Below, piece after piece: positions 50,658-60,399 of a DNA stretch of 63,191 nt. Origin of the DNA: Clostridiales bacterium (lineage in GTDB: Bacteria > Bacillota > Clostridia > Saccharofermentanales > Saccharofermentanaceae); NCBI GenBank assembly GCA_017509245.1, contig JAFWQC010000047.1, positions 1 to 63,191 on the forward strand, given 5' to 3'. Each line of letters begins with the position of its first letter. The first letter of the stretch is position 1. The notes below the pieces were generated by a model. The model searched no databases and had not been told where the DNA came from. It worked only from the letters and a program-made list of their open reading frames with translations. The position numbers and the translations under genes were made by a program.

Positions 50658-51221
50658 ATGAGCAAGGTTTTAGCTGAGGGACAGGGATATAAGATCCTCT
50701 ATAAGGAAAGAGGCGAAGACAGCGAGAAGATCGCACCTTCAGGTCTGTCTGCGCTCTACAGACTCGATGTTCCGGTACCGGGCATCATTGCATGTGCGGA
50801 TTCGGGGAAGAGGATAAGGATACTGGACAAGAGGTATTTTCTTGTCTGCCAGGGAAGGTTTGAGGAGACGGAAGGCGTCATGGAGGACCTTCTTTTCCAC
50901 GATTCAAGATCCAACCGCACATTCCCTGTAAAGCGCATGAGAAAGGGCGTTAAGGAGGCAAGGCTTTCTTATAATGTCCTTGCCTATAACAGTGAAAAGG
51001 ATCTCTCTTACGTATCCGTTACTCTTGATACCGGACGCACACATCAGATAAGAACCCAGTTTGCTTCAAGAAAGCATCCGCTTGCGGGAGACGGCAAATA
51101 CGGCAGCAGGATAAAATGCCCCGTTGCACTGGTTATGGCTGAACTCGCTTATGATGAAGGTGAGGGTACTAAGCCTGTCACCGTAAAGACTGATCCGAAG
51201 CAGGAATTGCCTGACGTCTGA
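50658..51221 (+). CDS. RluA-family pseudouridine synthase (short form)
   Basis: A 187-residue protein without an S4 domain. The catalytic Asp is in YRLDVPVPGIIACA (about 34-47), matching HRLDxxTSGxLL of RluA enzymes with loss of the Thr-Ser; TLDTGRTHQIRTQFASRKHPLAGD-type motif III is intact. The length is about 100 residues below typical RluA/RluC proteins, mainly at the N-terminus, and resembles the single-domain clostridial members. The RNA target is unknown. It ends 2 bases from the stop of the convergent DUF2298 gene. Confidence 0.8.
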   Translation: MSKVLAEGQGYKILYKERGEDSEKIAPSGLSALYRLDVPVPGIIACADSGKRIRILDKRYFLVCQGRFEETEGVMEDLLFHDSRSNRTFPVKRMRKGVKEARLSYNVLAYNSEKDLSYVSVTLDTGRTHQIRTQFASRKHPLAGDGKYGSRIKCPVALVMAELAYDEGEGTKPVTVKTDPKQELPDV

Positions 51222-51223
51222 TA

Positions 51224-53893
51224 TCAGTAAACGCTTATGGGCTCGACCTTGTAGACCCTGAGATTGCCGCTCTGGAAGACCGGTTCACCTAGCTGCTCAA
51301 AGCATCCGGAATTATCGAGATTATACTTGGTAAACTCAAGTTCTCCCAGGATAATGTATTCGATCTGATACTTGTTGATTATCGACTGTACATCCTCTAT
51401 GTAGGGATCCGTATAGATCACGTCGACATCGTTGTGACGCGGCGTGATATAGAGCTTCCATACGTCTTTCTCGGGATCAGCGACAAGGATATCAGTCTCC
51501 TCATCGACAATGCCGTGATAACGCCAGAGCCACTCGTGGGTCTGCCAGCCGAATACTGTCGGAAGTCCCGTGTAAGCAGAGACGATGCAGTTGTCAGTAT
51601 AACTGTCGCCGTAGACCTCGCAGATGACCGGACTGCCTTCGACGTTCTCATTGAACCAGTTGATCGTATCCCTGTAAGGAATAAGGTTTCCGTATTCCTG
51701 GATAGATACTTTATTGCTGAAATGCGTATCAAGATATGCTGTGCCGTCCAGTGTCTTGTAATTCTCGTGCTTAAGATCACCGCAGCGCTGCCTTAACGCT
51801 TCTATCGTGTAGTGCGCGGGTACGAATAACATGAGAAGGAATACGAGTCCGACCGCAAAGAATGCCGTGGAATATCTTCCTTTCTTATTAACGAGCCACA
51901 TGAGCCTTGCAATGGAATAGATCATTGCGATCGAGAGTATTATGAATGCCGCAAAGGCAAACTTGAACATCGTGTTGGAACGCAGATATCCGCTTGTGTA
52001 GATGTCTCTTACATAGAAGAGCTCCGGTGCGGCAATGAGAAGGAGACCGACTATTACCATTCCGCAGACGAAGATGTCTATGAGGTTGCGCTCAGAGAAG
52101 AAACGCTGGATGGGATTGGTATAAGAATACTCACTGCCGATGACGGATGCCACTCTGCCGTTGGTCTTAGCCTTCTTTGCCTTCGTGGGGGAGGAATATC
52201 TGAAGTTCTTATAGATGATGGTGACTACAAGGAAGACCAGGCAGATTATCACGTGTGTTCCGTACAGAATGAAGAGCTGATAAGGTGTTGAATGGTCTCT
52301 TGATTTTCCGAGAGAGTTCGAGATCATGTCAAAGTTTATGTTGAACGGAAGCGCCACTAGTGTTGCCAGAGTAAAGATAAAACTCATCTGGAAAGAAGTT
52401 CTCGGAAGCGCAGTCGGGCTTACGACACAGAACAGGAATGCTGCTGCCATGAGAAGTGCTTCAAGTGCAAAGAGCGCTGAAGGATTGCTTCCCTGTGCAA
52501 GGTAGATAAGAAGGATACCGCCGACGTTGCAGATAAAGACTATGGCGCCGGGGATGTTGATGAATCTGGGAGACCTTATCGTATTAACGATAAAGAATCC
52601 CATCGAACAGAATATGAAATATATCAGGAAGTCCCAGTAGTTGGTCATCTGGGCGCAGCCGAGAAGAATGCCGCACAATACAAGAGGCATCGTTACCGTG
52701 GATTCGAATTCGGACAGGACTCGTGATCTTTCACCGCTTAAGTTGTCGAGCGAATGACGGAGCTCTATGTCATCCCTTGTCGGGAGCTTGACCTTGCTGA
52801 TCATTGAGAGCACGACGGCAGCTATCAGGAGCACGACCATCATGGAGATCACATGCGCATGCAGATCTCCTACAAGATAAGAATAGAAGGGGAATTCCTC
52901 TATCGTGAAATCACCGCCGTGATCGTTGATGATCTTGGGGTTCCATCCGATATATCTCGTGCTGTCAGGATAGAAGAAATCATCAGTTCTGCCTACGTCT
53001 ATGCCCAGTGCCTGGAAGAACTTCAAAAAGCCGTTTCCGATGCTGTTCTGGTCGTAGAAGAATGAGTGTGAGTTGCCCCAGATGGATACTGCGCAGCCTG
53101 TTAAGAGACCTGCAACATATTTGATGATGTTGTTATTGAAATATCCTCTGCGGGAAGCAGCTTCGATCAGGAACTTGCCGATCGAAAAGCTCATTGCAAA
53201 AGGCACGGCAGTTGCTGAGCACATCGCAAGGTTATAAGCGATTCCAGTAGGAACGTTTGAGACCTTGGTTACGATTGTCCAGATGTACTGGCCGAAATAG
53301 TAGTAATTGATGGATTTGCCTGAAAGCCACATGTCGTTTGCGGGAAGCTGGTCGTTCCTGAGCATTGACATCATGAATCCGTAATCCATGTACTTCTCCT
53401 GACCGTTGATAGCAGGGGAGAAGCCCTTGAAATAGCACATGAGAAAGAAGACAACCAGAAAAGCGGTTTCTTCAACAACTATTGCTTCTATAAAGTCATC
53501 ACTGCCGAGTTTCTCGATAAAACCTTTTCTTAAAGATTTGGGCACATAGCAGAATGCAGCAACGATCAGGAAAGAAAGTGCTATGCAGATGAGATTGGTC
53601 CTGCAGAGCTTTAAGTGTGTCAGTGTCCATAAGACAAGACACGTAAGAACGAGGCCCATAGCCTGTGACAGGAAGAATCCGCCTGAAGAGAACTTGCCCC
53701 ATAACCTGACTGCAAGAGGAAGCGTCGCAATTCCGAAGATGAAGAGGACAAAAGCCCACCACAGAGCGAGCATTCCTTCTTTGGCACCGGTGGTGCATAT
53801 GGCGATCACAGCCGCGATTGCAAAAGGTATCAGTAAAAGTGCATAACGGAAAGGTGATGACGTGGTAAAACGCGTACCTGAGGTATTGCTCAT
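51224..53893 (-). CDS. DUF2298-family polytopic membrane protein
   Basis: An 889-residue integral membrane protein with at least twelve hydrophobic segments. The signature SGKSINYYYFGQYIWTIV (about 207-224) and the earlier INGQEKYMDYGFMMS define the DUF2298 (Chlor_Arch_YYY) family, which resembles GT-C fold glycosyltransferases that use lipid-linked sugars. The soluble C-terminal part (about 720-889) has alternating strands and VFGWQTHEWLWRYHG. A hydrophilic basic loop sits near residues 570-590. It overlaps the upstream FAD-oxidoreductase gene by 4 bases. Probable cell-envelope glycosylation role, by inference. Confidence 0.85.
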   Translation of the reverse strand: MSNTSGTRFTTSSPFRYALLLIPFAIAAVIAICTTGAKEGMLALWWAFVLFIFGIATLPLAVRLWGKFSSGGFFLSQAMGLVLTCLVLWTLTHLKLCRTNLICIALSFLIVAAFCYVPKSLRKGFIEKLGSDDFIEAIVVEETAFLVVFFLMCYFKGFSPAINGQEKYMDYGFMMSMLRNDQLPANDMWLSGKSINYYYFGQYIWTIVTKVSNVPTGIAYNLAMCSATAVPFAMSFSIGKFLIEAASRRGYFNNNIIKYVAGLLTGCAVSIWGNSHSFFYDQNSIGNGFLKFFQALGIDVGRTDDFFYPDSTRYIGWNPKIINDHGGDFTIEEFPFYSYLVGDLHAHVISMMVVLLIAAVVLSMISKVKLPTRDDIELRHSLDNLSGERSRVLSEFESTVTMPLVLCGILLGCAQMTNYWDFLIYFIFCSMGFFIVNTIRSPRFINIPGAIVFICNVGGILLIYLAQGSNPSALFALEALLMAAAFLFCVVSPTALPRTSFQMSFIFTLATLVALPFNINFDMISNSLGKSRDHSTPYQLFILYGTHVIICLVFLVVTIIYKNFRYSSPTKAKKAKTNGRVASVIGSEYSYTNPIQRFFSERNLIDIFVCGMVIVGLLLIAAPELFYVRDIYTSGYLRSNTMFKFAFAAFIILSIAMIYSIARLMWLVNKKGRYSTAFFAVGLVFLLMLFVPAHYTIEALRQRCGDLKHENYKTLDGTAYLDTHFSNKVSIQEYGNLIPYRDTINWFNENVEGSPVICEVYGDSYTDNCIVSAYTGLPTVFGWQTHEWLWRYHGIVDEETDILVADPEKDVWKLYITPRHNDVDVIYTDPYIEDVQSIINKYQIEYIILGELEFTKYNLDNSGCFEQLGEPVFQSGNLRVYKVEPISVY

Positions 53894-55044
53894 GAAAGAA
53901 CTCCTTCAAGATTATCTTTGGAAGCAGTGTCCTGGCCTGTGAGCTCCGTAACGGGAGCTGCTGCGGCATTGCGCTGCTGTGATGCTTCGTAGGATCTTAT
54001 GATCTCCGAACTGATCTTACCTGCAAGATCAACGACGGAATCCATGTGATTCTCGGGCGTTTCCGTTGTTGCATACTTTGTAAGTCCCGTGGAGCATACA
54101 TAAAGATTCTCACAGGGATTTGTAAGGTCAATCTCGGGATAACTGGAAGTCAGGGCATACCTTGTCTTGGTAAGACGCCATGACTTTATGTCGGATTTGC
54201 GCAGTGACGGATAGAGTTTTCGAAGGCCCGCAAAATACTTGAGCATGATCTCCGAATCCGAGTCGATCCAGAGTGCATCGGTAATTGAGCAGGAACCTAC
54301 GAGATATACAACATGACCGCCGTAATTGCGCTCTCCGAAAGCGCTTGTGTGATTGATTATCGCCTTGAAAGGCAGCCCCGCATCCTTTGGCGGGACCTGA
54401 TAGAACATCTGTGATATCTCGTGCTTTACGACCATCATCGCGGTGATCTTTGCACTGTAGGTTACGTTCATCAGGATATCCCTGTCATCCATCGGGATTG
54501 GAAGACCGTGGCTGACATTTACAAATGTTCTGCATGAGCCGGTGAAGATTACATAGGTGCTGTCTATCACGACTCTCGTGGAGTTGGAAAGGATGCAGTT
54601 CGTGCGGTACATGCCGCTTCCGAGTCTTGCGATCTCCGCTACCGTCGTCGAATAGTAGATGTGTCCGCCGTTATCGGTGATCTCCTGCATGAGGCTTGAT
54701 ATAAGGCAGGCAAAACCGCCGTTGTAGTATCCTACCTTACGGTGGGAAGCCTTTCCTGACCATGCGGAATCGTACCATTCGATCTTATCGTCGACACCCA
54801 TCTCCTTGGAGAGCGCGAGCAAAGCCTTGTCGCTCTTTCTTAAATGGTGGGGAAGAAGTTCAAGATATTCCCTTCCGATCCTGGTATAAGCAAGAAGACC
54901 GCCGGGAGACGCAAGCTCTTCAACGACAGTCACATTAAAGCCGGCCTTTGCCAGCCTCATGCCGCAGGTAAGACCCGACAGACCGGATCCTATTATGCAG
55001 ACAGTCTTACTCTCATCCAAAATCTCGTTATCAGGATCCATCAT
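53890..55044 (-). CDS. FAD-dependent oxidoreductase/mutase-like protein
   Basis: A 384-residue flavoprotein with dinucleotide motif CIIGSGLSGLTCGMRLAKAG (about 11-30), the following VVEELASPGGLL, and a second motif region before the C-terminus (LYVCSTGLTKYATTETPENHMDS). The arrangement resembles the amine oxidase/UDP-galactopyranose mutase group and desaturase-like proteins often found near glycosyltransferases. No exact substrate is evident. The last about 40 residues are Ala/Gln/Thr-rich. It overlaps both neighbours by 4 bases (ATGA type), so it forms a tight operon DUF1015-FAD protein-DUF2298. Confidence 0.75.
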   Translation of the reverse strand: MMDPDNEILDESKTVCIIGSGLSGLTCGMRLAKAGFNVTVVEELASPGGLLAYTRIGREYLELLPHHLRKSDKALLALSKEMGVDDKIEWYDSAWSGKASHRKVGYYNGGFACLISSLMQEITDNGGHIYYSTTVAEIARLGSGMYRTNCILSNSTRVVIDSTYVIFTGSCRTFVNVSHGLPIPMDDRDILMNVTYSAKITAMMVVKHEISQMFYQVPPKDAGLPFKAIINHTSAFGERNYGGHVVYLVGSCSITDALWIDSDSEIMLKYFAGLRKLYPSLRKSDIKSWRLTKTRYALTSSYPEIDLTNPCENLYVCSTGLTKYATTETPENHMDSVVDLAGKISSEIIRSYEASQQRNAAAAPVTELTGQDTASKDNLEGVLS

Positions 55045-56303
55045 TCGATCTTCTTTGCCTCGAGATAGAATCTCTTCTCAAATGCTTCACCCATGGAGAA
55101 TGTCTTACGGGGGAAGACGCCTTCCTTCTCGACAGTGGCGAAGAAGGTATCCTTGCTTATAGCGGGAACGAGGATGCCGGTATTGCCTGATGATGCAAGC
55201 TTTCTAACGGAATCCTCACCGTGGATATAGTCACATTCAAGGCCCAGGTCATCGATCATCATCTGTACCGAACCTACTGCCAGGGAATGAGGAGGTTCTG
55301 CCAGCGTGACGGTGACATCATCTTTGCCTTCGGATACAACGGTAAAGCTCTGCTTTCCTGATGTATCACCATTTAATTCAATGCCGGAATCTTTGAAATA
55401 TTCCAAAGCTTTTGCAATGAATTCATCTGATGAGATGTTAAATACGACTCTGTGGATGGGCTCGAAATCAAGTCCCTTGTCGTGTATGTTCACGATCTCT
55501 GCAAGCGCATATCTTGCAGGGTGATTAAGTCTTTCTTCTTCAGGAAGGTCCTTTCTTATGTTCTCCCAGTGAGCCTTGGCTGAAGCAAGTGAATGGTTGC
55601 CGTCGCCTACCAGGAATAAAAGACCGTCCTTATTTGCAGCTTTGAGAGCAGCAAGCCCGCTGATTATCGATTCTGCGATATCAGAACCGTCAGGGATGAA
55701 TGTTCCGGTGATATGTCCGGAGCCGAGCATGAGGTCCGTATCATATAAAGGCTTAAGGCCTTCTGATCCTGCCATTTCAAAAGCTTTTTCGATCGTGATG
55801 CCCCTGGGGTCATCTATAAGGATCATGATGTGCGGAAGTTCAACGGGTGAATTTGCCCTGATCCTGATCCTCGGAGGGATCCTTGAGAGGACCGTGCCTT
55901 CCGTTGCCCTGCAGATGTTCTTGTTGCCGGGCTCAAAGCTGTAACCCTCAAGGTCTATTGCAGCCATGAGCCCCCTTCTTGAAGGGTGGAGTTCTGTTGC
56001 TCTGTCCGTAAGGATAAAGCCTGTTCCGAGAGCCTTAAGGATGCCCTCATCCAGATATGTTCTTGCCGTCTTTGCGATCGAAGCAAGCTTGGCTGTCTCT
56101 TCATCTGTTCCGAGATAGACTTCAGGCAGTACGAGATTCAATGCAGAGGGAGCATCTCCTGCTTCCTTGGAGCAATTGTCCCAATATTCGGGTTCTGATG
56201 TGTACTGGTCACAGGCAATGACTGCCCACTTCTTAAGGTCTGTACCTTCCTGCGGAATAAGTATGTCCGGCACCGCAAAGCCGAGATCACTGATTGTCCT
56301 CAA
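55041..56303 (-). CDS. DUF1015 family protein
   Basis: A 420-residue cytoplasmic protein of the DUF1015 family. It opens with ISDLGFAVPDILIPQEG and carries ACDQYTSEPEYWD, the highly conserved LVGDGNHSLASAKAHWE (about 231-247) and RYALAEIVNIHDKGLDFEPIHR. In my recollection such genes often lie near serA or serine-pathway genes in anaerobes; here the serine genes are about 5 kb away on the other strand. The enzymatic function is unknown to me. First gene of a three-gene reverse operon. The promoter is probably in the 233-base gap shared with the WYL regulator. Confidence 0.88.
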   Translation of the reverse strand: MRTISDLGFAVPDILIPQEGTDLKKWAVIACDQYTSEPEYWDNCSKEAGDAPSALNLVLPEVYLGTDEETAKLASIAKTARTYLDEGILKALGTGFILTDRATELHPSRRGLMAAIDLEGYSFEPGNKNICRATEGTVLSRIPPRIRIRANSPVELPHIMILIDDPRGITIEKAFEMAGSEGLKPLYDTDLMLGSGHITGTFIPDGSDIAESIISGLAALKAANKDGLLFLVGDGNHSLASAKAHWENIRKDLPEEERLNHPARYALAEIVNIHDKGLDFEPIHRVVFNISSDEFIAKALEYFKDSGIELNGDTSGKQSFTVVSEGKDDVTVTLAEPPHSLAVGSVQMMIDDLGLECDYIHGEDSVRKLASSGNTGILVPAISKDTFFATVEKEGVFPRKTFSMGEAFEKRFYLEAKKIE

Positions 56304-56471
56304 TGCTGAATACCCCTATTAAAACAATAAAGTGCCTATCATTCTATCACGGACAGGCTCTGTTTTGGGGATAAAAACAAGGCTTTTTTGATTTTTTCGC
56401 GCCCGAAAACATGTTCTCGAAGATATCCTCCGGTTTCAGCGGACCTTCATAGGAGGAAAGCCGGGAGGCGC

Positions 56472-56504
56472 TTAACTTAAAGTACGGTTAATGGTACTAT
56501 TAAC
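56472..56504 (+). promoter_or_regulatory. WYL gene promoter with overlapping dyad (candidate operator)
   Basis: TTAACT (56472-56477), 17 bases, TACTAT (56495-56500). Over the -10 lies the dyad GTTAAT-GGTACT-ATTAAC (56487-56504): perfect 6-bp arms around a near-palindromic centre. It starts 33 bases before the WYL regulator ATG, as expected for an autoregulatory site. Confidence 0.6.
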
Positions 56505-56536
56505 ACATCGAAAATTCTGTCAGGAGGAGTGTTTTT

Positions 56537-57634
56537 ATGGCTAACAGTGAATTATCAAAACTCAAGATCCTTTTCATGTACGACTATTTCAGGACAAGGG
56601 TCAATGCATTTGATGAGAACAATTCGGTTACGGTAAATGAGCTGATCGGATATCTCGAGCAGAAGACCGGAACGACATTCGAACGCAAGTCCATCTATGC
56701 CGACATCAGCAAGATCAACGAGTATGTCAGCATGACGCAGAAGCTGAAATACGGCGATTCCTGGATATCCTCCGAAGGCAAGAAATACAGGAAAAACCAG
56801 CTTGAAGACGAGATCACCGTTGATGAGGCAAGGCTTATCGTCGATGCGATCAGTACCACTACATTCGTAGACACCGAGCTGTGCCACAAGATAATCAATC
56901 TTTTCCCCGAATATTTCGATGCAAATTACCAGAAGAGGGCGCTCATTCCTCACGACGAGAAGATCAGCAAGAAAAAGACTTTCCAACTCAACGCTATCAG
57001 GGAAGGAATAGAGAAGAGGGAAGCGAGGAAGATCACATATGGCTATAAGCTCGGAGGGGAACTTACCGAGAAGACCGACAGGATAATATCGCCTCTGGCT
57101 CTCGACTGGGAAAATAACTGCTATTACGTTATCGCAGTCGATAACCAGGCCGTCAAAGCCGAAGGGCTGGAGCGTGACCGGGAACTCACGAAAGCATTAA
57201 GGCGTTACAGGTTCGACCGCATCGCAAACGTCTATTACGACAGCGATCCTTATATCGACTACAAAAACGATAAGTTAAGAGAACAGGAATTAAAGAGCTT
57301 CCTGGATAATTCCGTGTCTGCATTCTCAAGTCAGGAGGCTGTATCCGTCGAACTGACGATAACGGGCGGAACGCGCAAGGACGTGCTCAAGGCATACGGC
57401 GCTTTCGCTTCAAGGATCAGCAACAGCATCCGTATAGAAGACGATACGAAGCTCGATAAGGGGATATTGAAGATCATGGTGAGAACCGGCCACGCGCCGA
57501 CGCTCTTTACGGATCTTTTCGAGCTCTCGACCTTTGAGAACGTCATGATAACCATCAATAATGACGACGTCTGCCGCGAATACGGCGAATACATAAAGAA
57601 GGCGGCACGTGCCGCAAAACTTGCGAGTCTCTGA
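56537..57634 (+). CDS. WYL-domain transcriptional regulator
   Basis: A 365-residue regulator. The N-terminal winged HTH (about 5-75) includes LIGYLEQKTGTTFERKSIYADISKIN, the DeoR-like recognition helix pattern with YADI. About 80-145 is the linker region with DEARLIVDAISTTTFV. The WYL domain follows at about 150-235 with ALDWENNCYYVIAVD in place of the WYL motif. A C-terminal WCX-like domain spans about 275-355. WYL domains sense nucleic acids or nucleotides in known cases; the ligand here is unknown. CAGGAGGAG gives a strong ribosome site. It is divergent from the DUF1015 operon. Confidence 0.87.
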   Translation: MANSELSKLKILFMYDYFRTRVNAFDENNSVTVNELIGYLEQKTGTTFERKSIYADISKINEYVSMTQKLKYGDSWISSEGKKYRKNQLEDEITVDEARLIVDAISTTTFVDTELCHKIINLFPEYFDANYQKRALIPHDEKISKKKTFQLNAIREGIEKREARKITYGYKLGGELTEKTDRIISPLALDWENNCYYVIAVDNQAVKAEGLERDRELTKALRRYRFDRIANVYYDSDPYIDYKNDKLREQELKSFLDNSVSAFSSQEAVSVELTITGGTRKDVLKAYGAFASRISNSIRIEDDTKLDKGILKIMVRTGHAPTLFTDLFELSTFENVMITINNDDVCREYGEYIKKAARAAKLASL

Positions 57635-57663
57635 TTGCAAAGAGGTATTAAACGTTTTATAAT
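57635..57663 (+). promoter_or_regulatory. promoter of alaS
   Basis: TTGCAA (57635-57640), 17 bases, TATAAT (57658-57663), beginning right after the WYL regulator stop and 37 bases before alaS. No T-box leader fits in this space. Confidence 0.75.
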
Positions 57664-57699
57664 TTCTAAGTTTTATTTTTTTATAGGGAGCATTGCCGA

Positions 57700-60387
57700 A
57701 TGAGACAGTTTACTTCAAAAGAACTAAGAAAGACCTGGAAGGAATTCTATATTGAGAGAGGTCACGTTGATGTAGGTGCCGTATCACTGGTATCCGACGG
57801 TTCGACCGGAGTATTATTCAACGTCGCGGGAATGCAGCCCTTGATGCCCTATCTCCTCGGCGAGAAGCATCCCATGGGAACAAGACTTTGCAATGTTCAG
57901 GGTTGTGTCCGTACAAACGATATCGATTCAGTAGGTGACAGAAGCCACGTCACATTCTTTGAGATGATGGGAAGCTGGAGCCTCGGTGACTATTTCAAGG
58001 AAGAAAGATGCAAGTGGAGTTATGAACTCCTTACCCAGGTATTCGGATTTGATAACGATCACCTCGCCGCAACGGTTTTCGCAGGCGACGAGAATGCTCC
58101 CAGGGACGAGGAAGGCGCACAGTTCAGGATTGCTTCCGGATTCAAGCCTGAGAATATCTACTATCTCGGTGCAGACGATAACTGGTGGGGATTAGAGTAT
58201 GGTCCCTGCGGTCCTGACAGCGAGATGTTCTATATCGCAGACGTTCCCGACTGCGGCCCTGACTGCGGTCCGGGATGCTCATGCGGCAAGTATACGGAGA
58301 TCGGCAACGACGTCTTCATGCAGTATGAGAAGCATCAGGACGGAACTCTCACACCTCTGAAGCAGAAGAACGTTGATACCGGCTGGGGCCTCGAGAGGAT
58401 CCTCGCTTTCCTTAACGGAACAAAGGACGTTTATAAGACAGACCTTTTCACTGATGCAATTGCTTATATTGAGAACGCATCAGGCGTTAAGTACGATTCA
58501 GACGAGAAGCTCACAAAGTCAATGAGAGTCCTCGCTGACCATATCCGTACAAGCGTTATGCTCATAGGTGACGCTGCTAAGCTCGTCCCTTCCAACGCAG
58601 GCGCAGGCTACGTATTAAGACGTCTCATCAGACGTGCAGTAAGACATGCAAGAACACTCGGACTTTCGACAGAGAACATCCTCGGTCTTGCCAAGATCTA
58701 TATCGACAGCGTTTACGATGACAGCTATCCGCTTCTTGCAAAGAACCGTGAGTTCATCCTTAATGAACTCGACAAGGAGATCGCAAGATTCGAGAGCACC
58801 CTTGAGAACGGCATCAAGGAATTCAAGAAGATCCTTGATGACAAGAAGGCAGCAGGTTCTTCAGAGATCGACGGCGATTCCGCTTTCTATCTTTACGATA
58901 CATTCGGATTCCCTATAGAGCTTACAGTCGAGATGGCTTCCGAAGAAGGCCTTAAGGTCGACGAGGAAGGCTTCAAGGCTGCAATGGAAAAGCAGAAGGA
59001 AACAGCAAGAGCCGCTACAAAGGCTAAGGGTGATCTCGCACTTTCCGTAAACGAGATCCCTGATGAAGTTGCAAAGGACTCCAATGCTACGGAATACGAC
59101 GGTTACGATAATCTCAAGTGTGATGCAAATGTCATCTACATCCTGAAGTCTGACGAGGACGGCATAAAGGCCGTTGACAGCGCTTCTGAAGGCGATGACA
59201 TCATCCTCGTAACCGACAAGACTGTTCTCTACGCTACGATGGGTGGTCAGATCCATGATGAAGGCAAGATCTCCACATCCGGTTTTGAGGCTGAGGTCAT
59301 CTCAGTAGATAAGGATGCTCAAGGCAAGTATCTCCATACTCTTAAGGTTACTAAGGGTACTGTTACGGCAGGAGAGACAGTCAGCATCGAAGTTGATAAG
59401 AAGAACAGACTTGCGATCGCAAGAAACCATACAGCTACACATATCCTGCTTTCCGCTCTCCGGAAGGTCTTAGGTGATCACGTTGAGCAGGCAGGTTCTT
59501 ATGTAGGCAATGACCGTTTAAGATTCGACTTCAACAACTCCCAGGCTATGACAGCTGAAGAGATCGCTAAAGTCGAAGAGATGGTAAACGATGTTGTCCT
59601 TCAGGCTCTTCCTGTTGAGACAAGGGTCCTTGCTATTGAGGATGCTAAAAAGCTCGGCGCTACGGCAATCTTCGGCGAGAAGTACGGAGAGGTCGTAAGA
59701 GTCGTTGCAGTCGGCGGTTTTGAAGCTCCTTTCGATCTCGAGTTCTGCGGCGGTACACACCTTACAAACAGCGCACAGATCGGCCAGTTCAGGATCGTTT
59801 CCGAGTCCGGTATCGCAGCAGGAATCAGAAGGATCGAAGCGGTAACCGGTGAGAGATGCTACGAGATGAACAAGGCGGACAGAACCCTTATCGACGAGGC
59901 AGCTGCTGCTCTTAAGACTCCCAAGGATAAGCTCGTCGAGAGGATCGATGCTCTTCATGCAGAAGTTAAGTCTCTCGAAAAGGAGCTCGCCGAGATCGAG
60001 AAGGCAAAGGCAGGTTCATTCGCAGACAGTGCAGTCTCATCCGCTAAGGATATCGGAGGCGTTAAGGCAGTAATCACATCATGCGACGCATCTGACGCTG
60101 CAGCTATGAGAGATACGGCTGACAAGATCCGTGACAAGCTCGACTGCGGTGTCGTATTCCTCGCTGCAAACGGCGGTGACAAGCTCCTCTTTACGGCTAT
60201 GGCAACCAAGTCCGCCGTTGAAAAGGGTGCTCACTGCGGAAACATCATCAAGGAAGCTGCCAAGGTTGCAGGCGGTGGCGGCGGCGGACGCCCCGACATG
60301 GCCCAGGCCGGCGGTAAGGATGTCAGCAAGCTCGCTGATGCTCTCGCAAAGGCAGAGGAAATACTGGCTTCACAGGTTAACGGATAA
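57700..60387 (+). CDS. alaS: alanyl-tRNA synthetase
   Basis: Charges tRNA-Ala. The 895 residues have the class II core (LFNVAGMQPLMPYLLGEKHP, TNDIDSVGDRSHVTFFEMMGSWSLGDYFK), the AlaS tRNA-recognition block VLRRLIRRAVRHAR, and the editing domain with zinc motif HTATH (about 571-575) and CGGTH (about 686). The C-terminal C-Ala domain has GGGGGGRPDMAQAGGKD. Length is slightly above the usual 875-880. TAGGGAG precedes the ATG. Followed at 12 bases by hinT and then trmB, a group with tRNA themes. Confidence 0.96.
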   Translation: MRQFTSKELRKTWKEFYIERGHVDVGAVSLVSDGSTGVLFNVAGMQPLMPYLLGEKHPMGTRLCNVQGCVRTNDIDSVGDRSHVTFFEMMGSWSLGDYFKEERCKWSYELLTQVFGFDNDHLAATVFAGDENAPRDEEGAQFRIASGFKPENIYYLGADDNWWGLEYGPCGPDSEMFYIADVPDCGPDCGPGCSCGKYTEIGNDVFMQYEKHQDGTLTPLKQKNVDTGWGLERILAFLNGTKDVYKTDLFTDAIAYIENASGVKYDSDEKLTKSMRVLADHIRTSVMLIGDAAKLVPSNAGAGYVLRRLIRRAVRHARTLGLSTENILGLAKIYIDSVYDDSYPLLAKNREFILNELDKEIARFESTLENGIKEFKKILDDKKAAGSSEIDGDSAFYLYDTFGFPIELTVEMASEEGLKVDEEGFKAAMEKQKETARAATKAKGDLALSVNEIPDEVAKDSNATEYDGYDNLKCDANVIYILKSDEDGIKAVDSASEGDDIILVTDKTVLYATMGGQIHDEGKISTSGFEAEVISVDKDAQGKYLHTLKVTKGTVTAGETVSIEVDKKNRLAIARNHTATHILLSALRKVLGDHVEQAGSYVGNDRLRFDFNNSQAMTAEEIAKVEEMVNDVVLQALPVETRVLAIEDAKKLGATAIFGEKYGEVVRVVAVGGFEAPFDLEFCGGTHLTNSAQIGQFRIVSESGIAAGIRRIEAVTGERCYEMNKADRTLIDEAAAALKTPKDKLVERIDALHAEVKSLEKELAEIEKAKAGSFADSAVSSAKDIGGVKAVITSCDASDAAAMRDTADKIRDKLDCGVVFLAANGGDKLLFTAMATKSAVEKGAHCGNIIKEAAKVAGGGGGGRPDMAQAGGKDVSKLADALAKAEEILASQVNG

Positions 60388-60399
60388 AGGAGAAGAACC

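Noticed and set aside
57664..57699. T-box leader for alaS
   Set aside because: Only about 37 bases lie between promoter and start codon, with no specifier or terminator hairpins.
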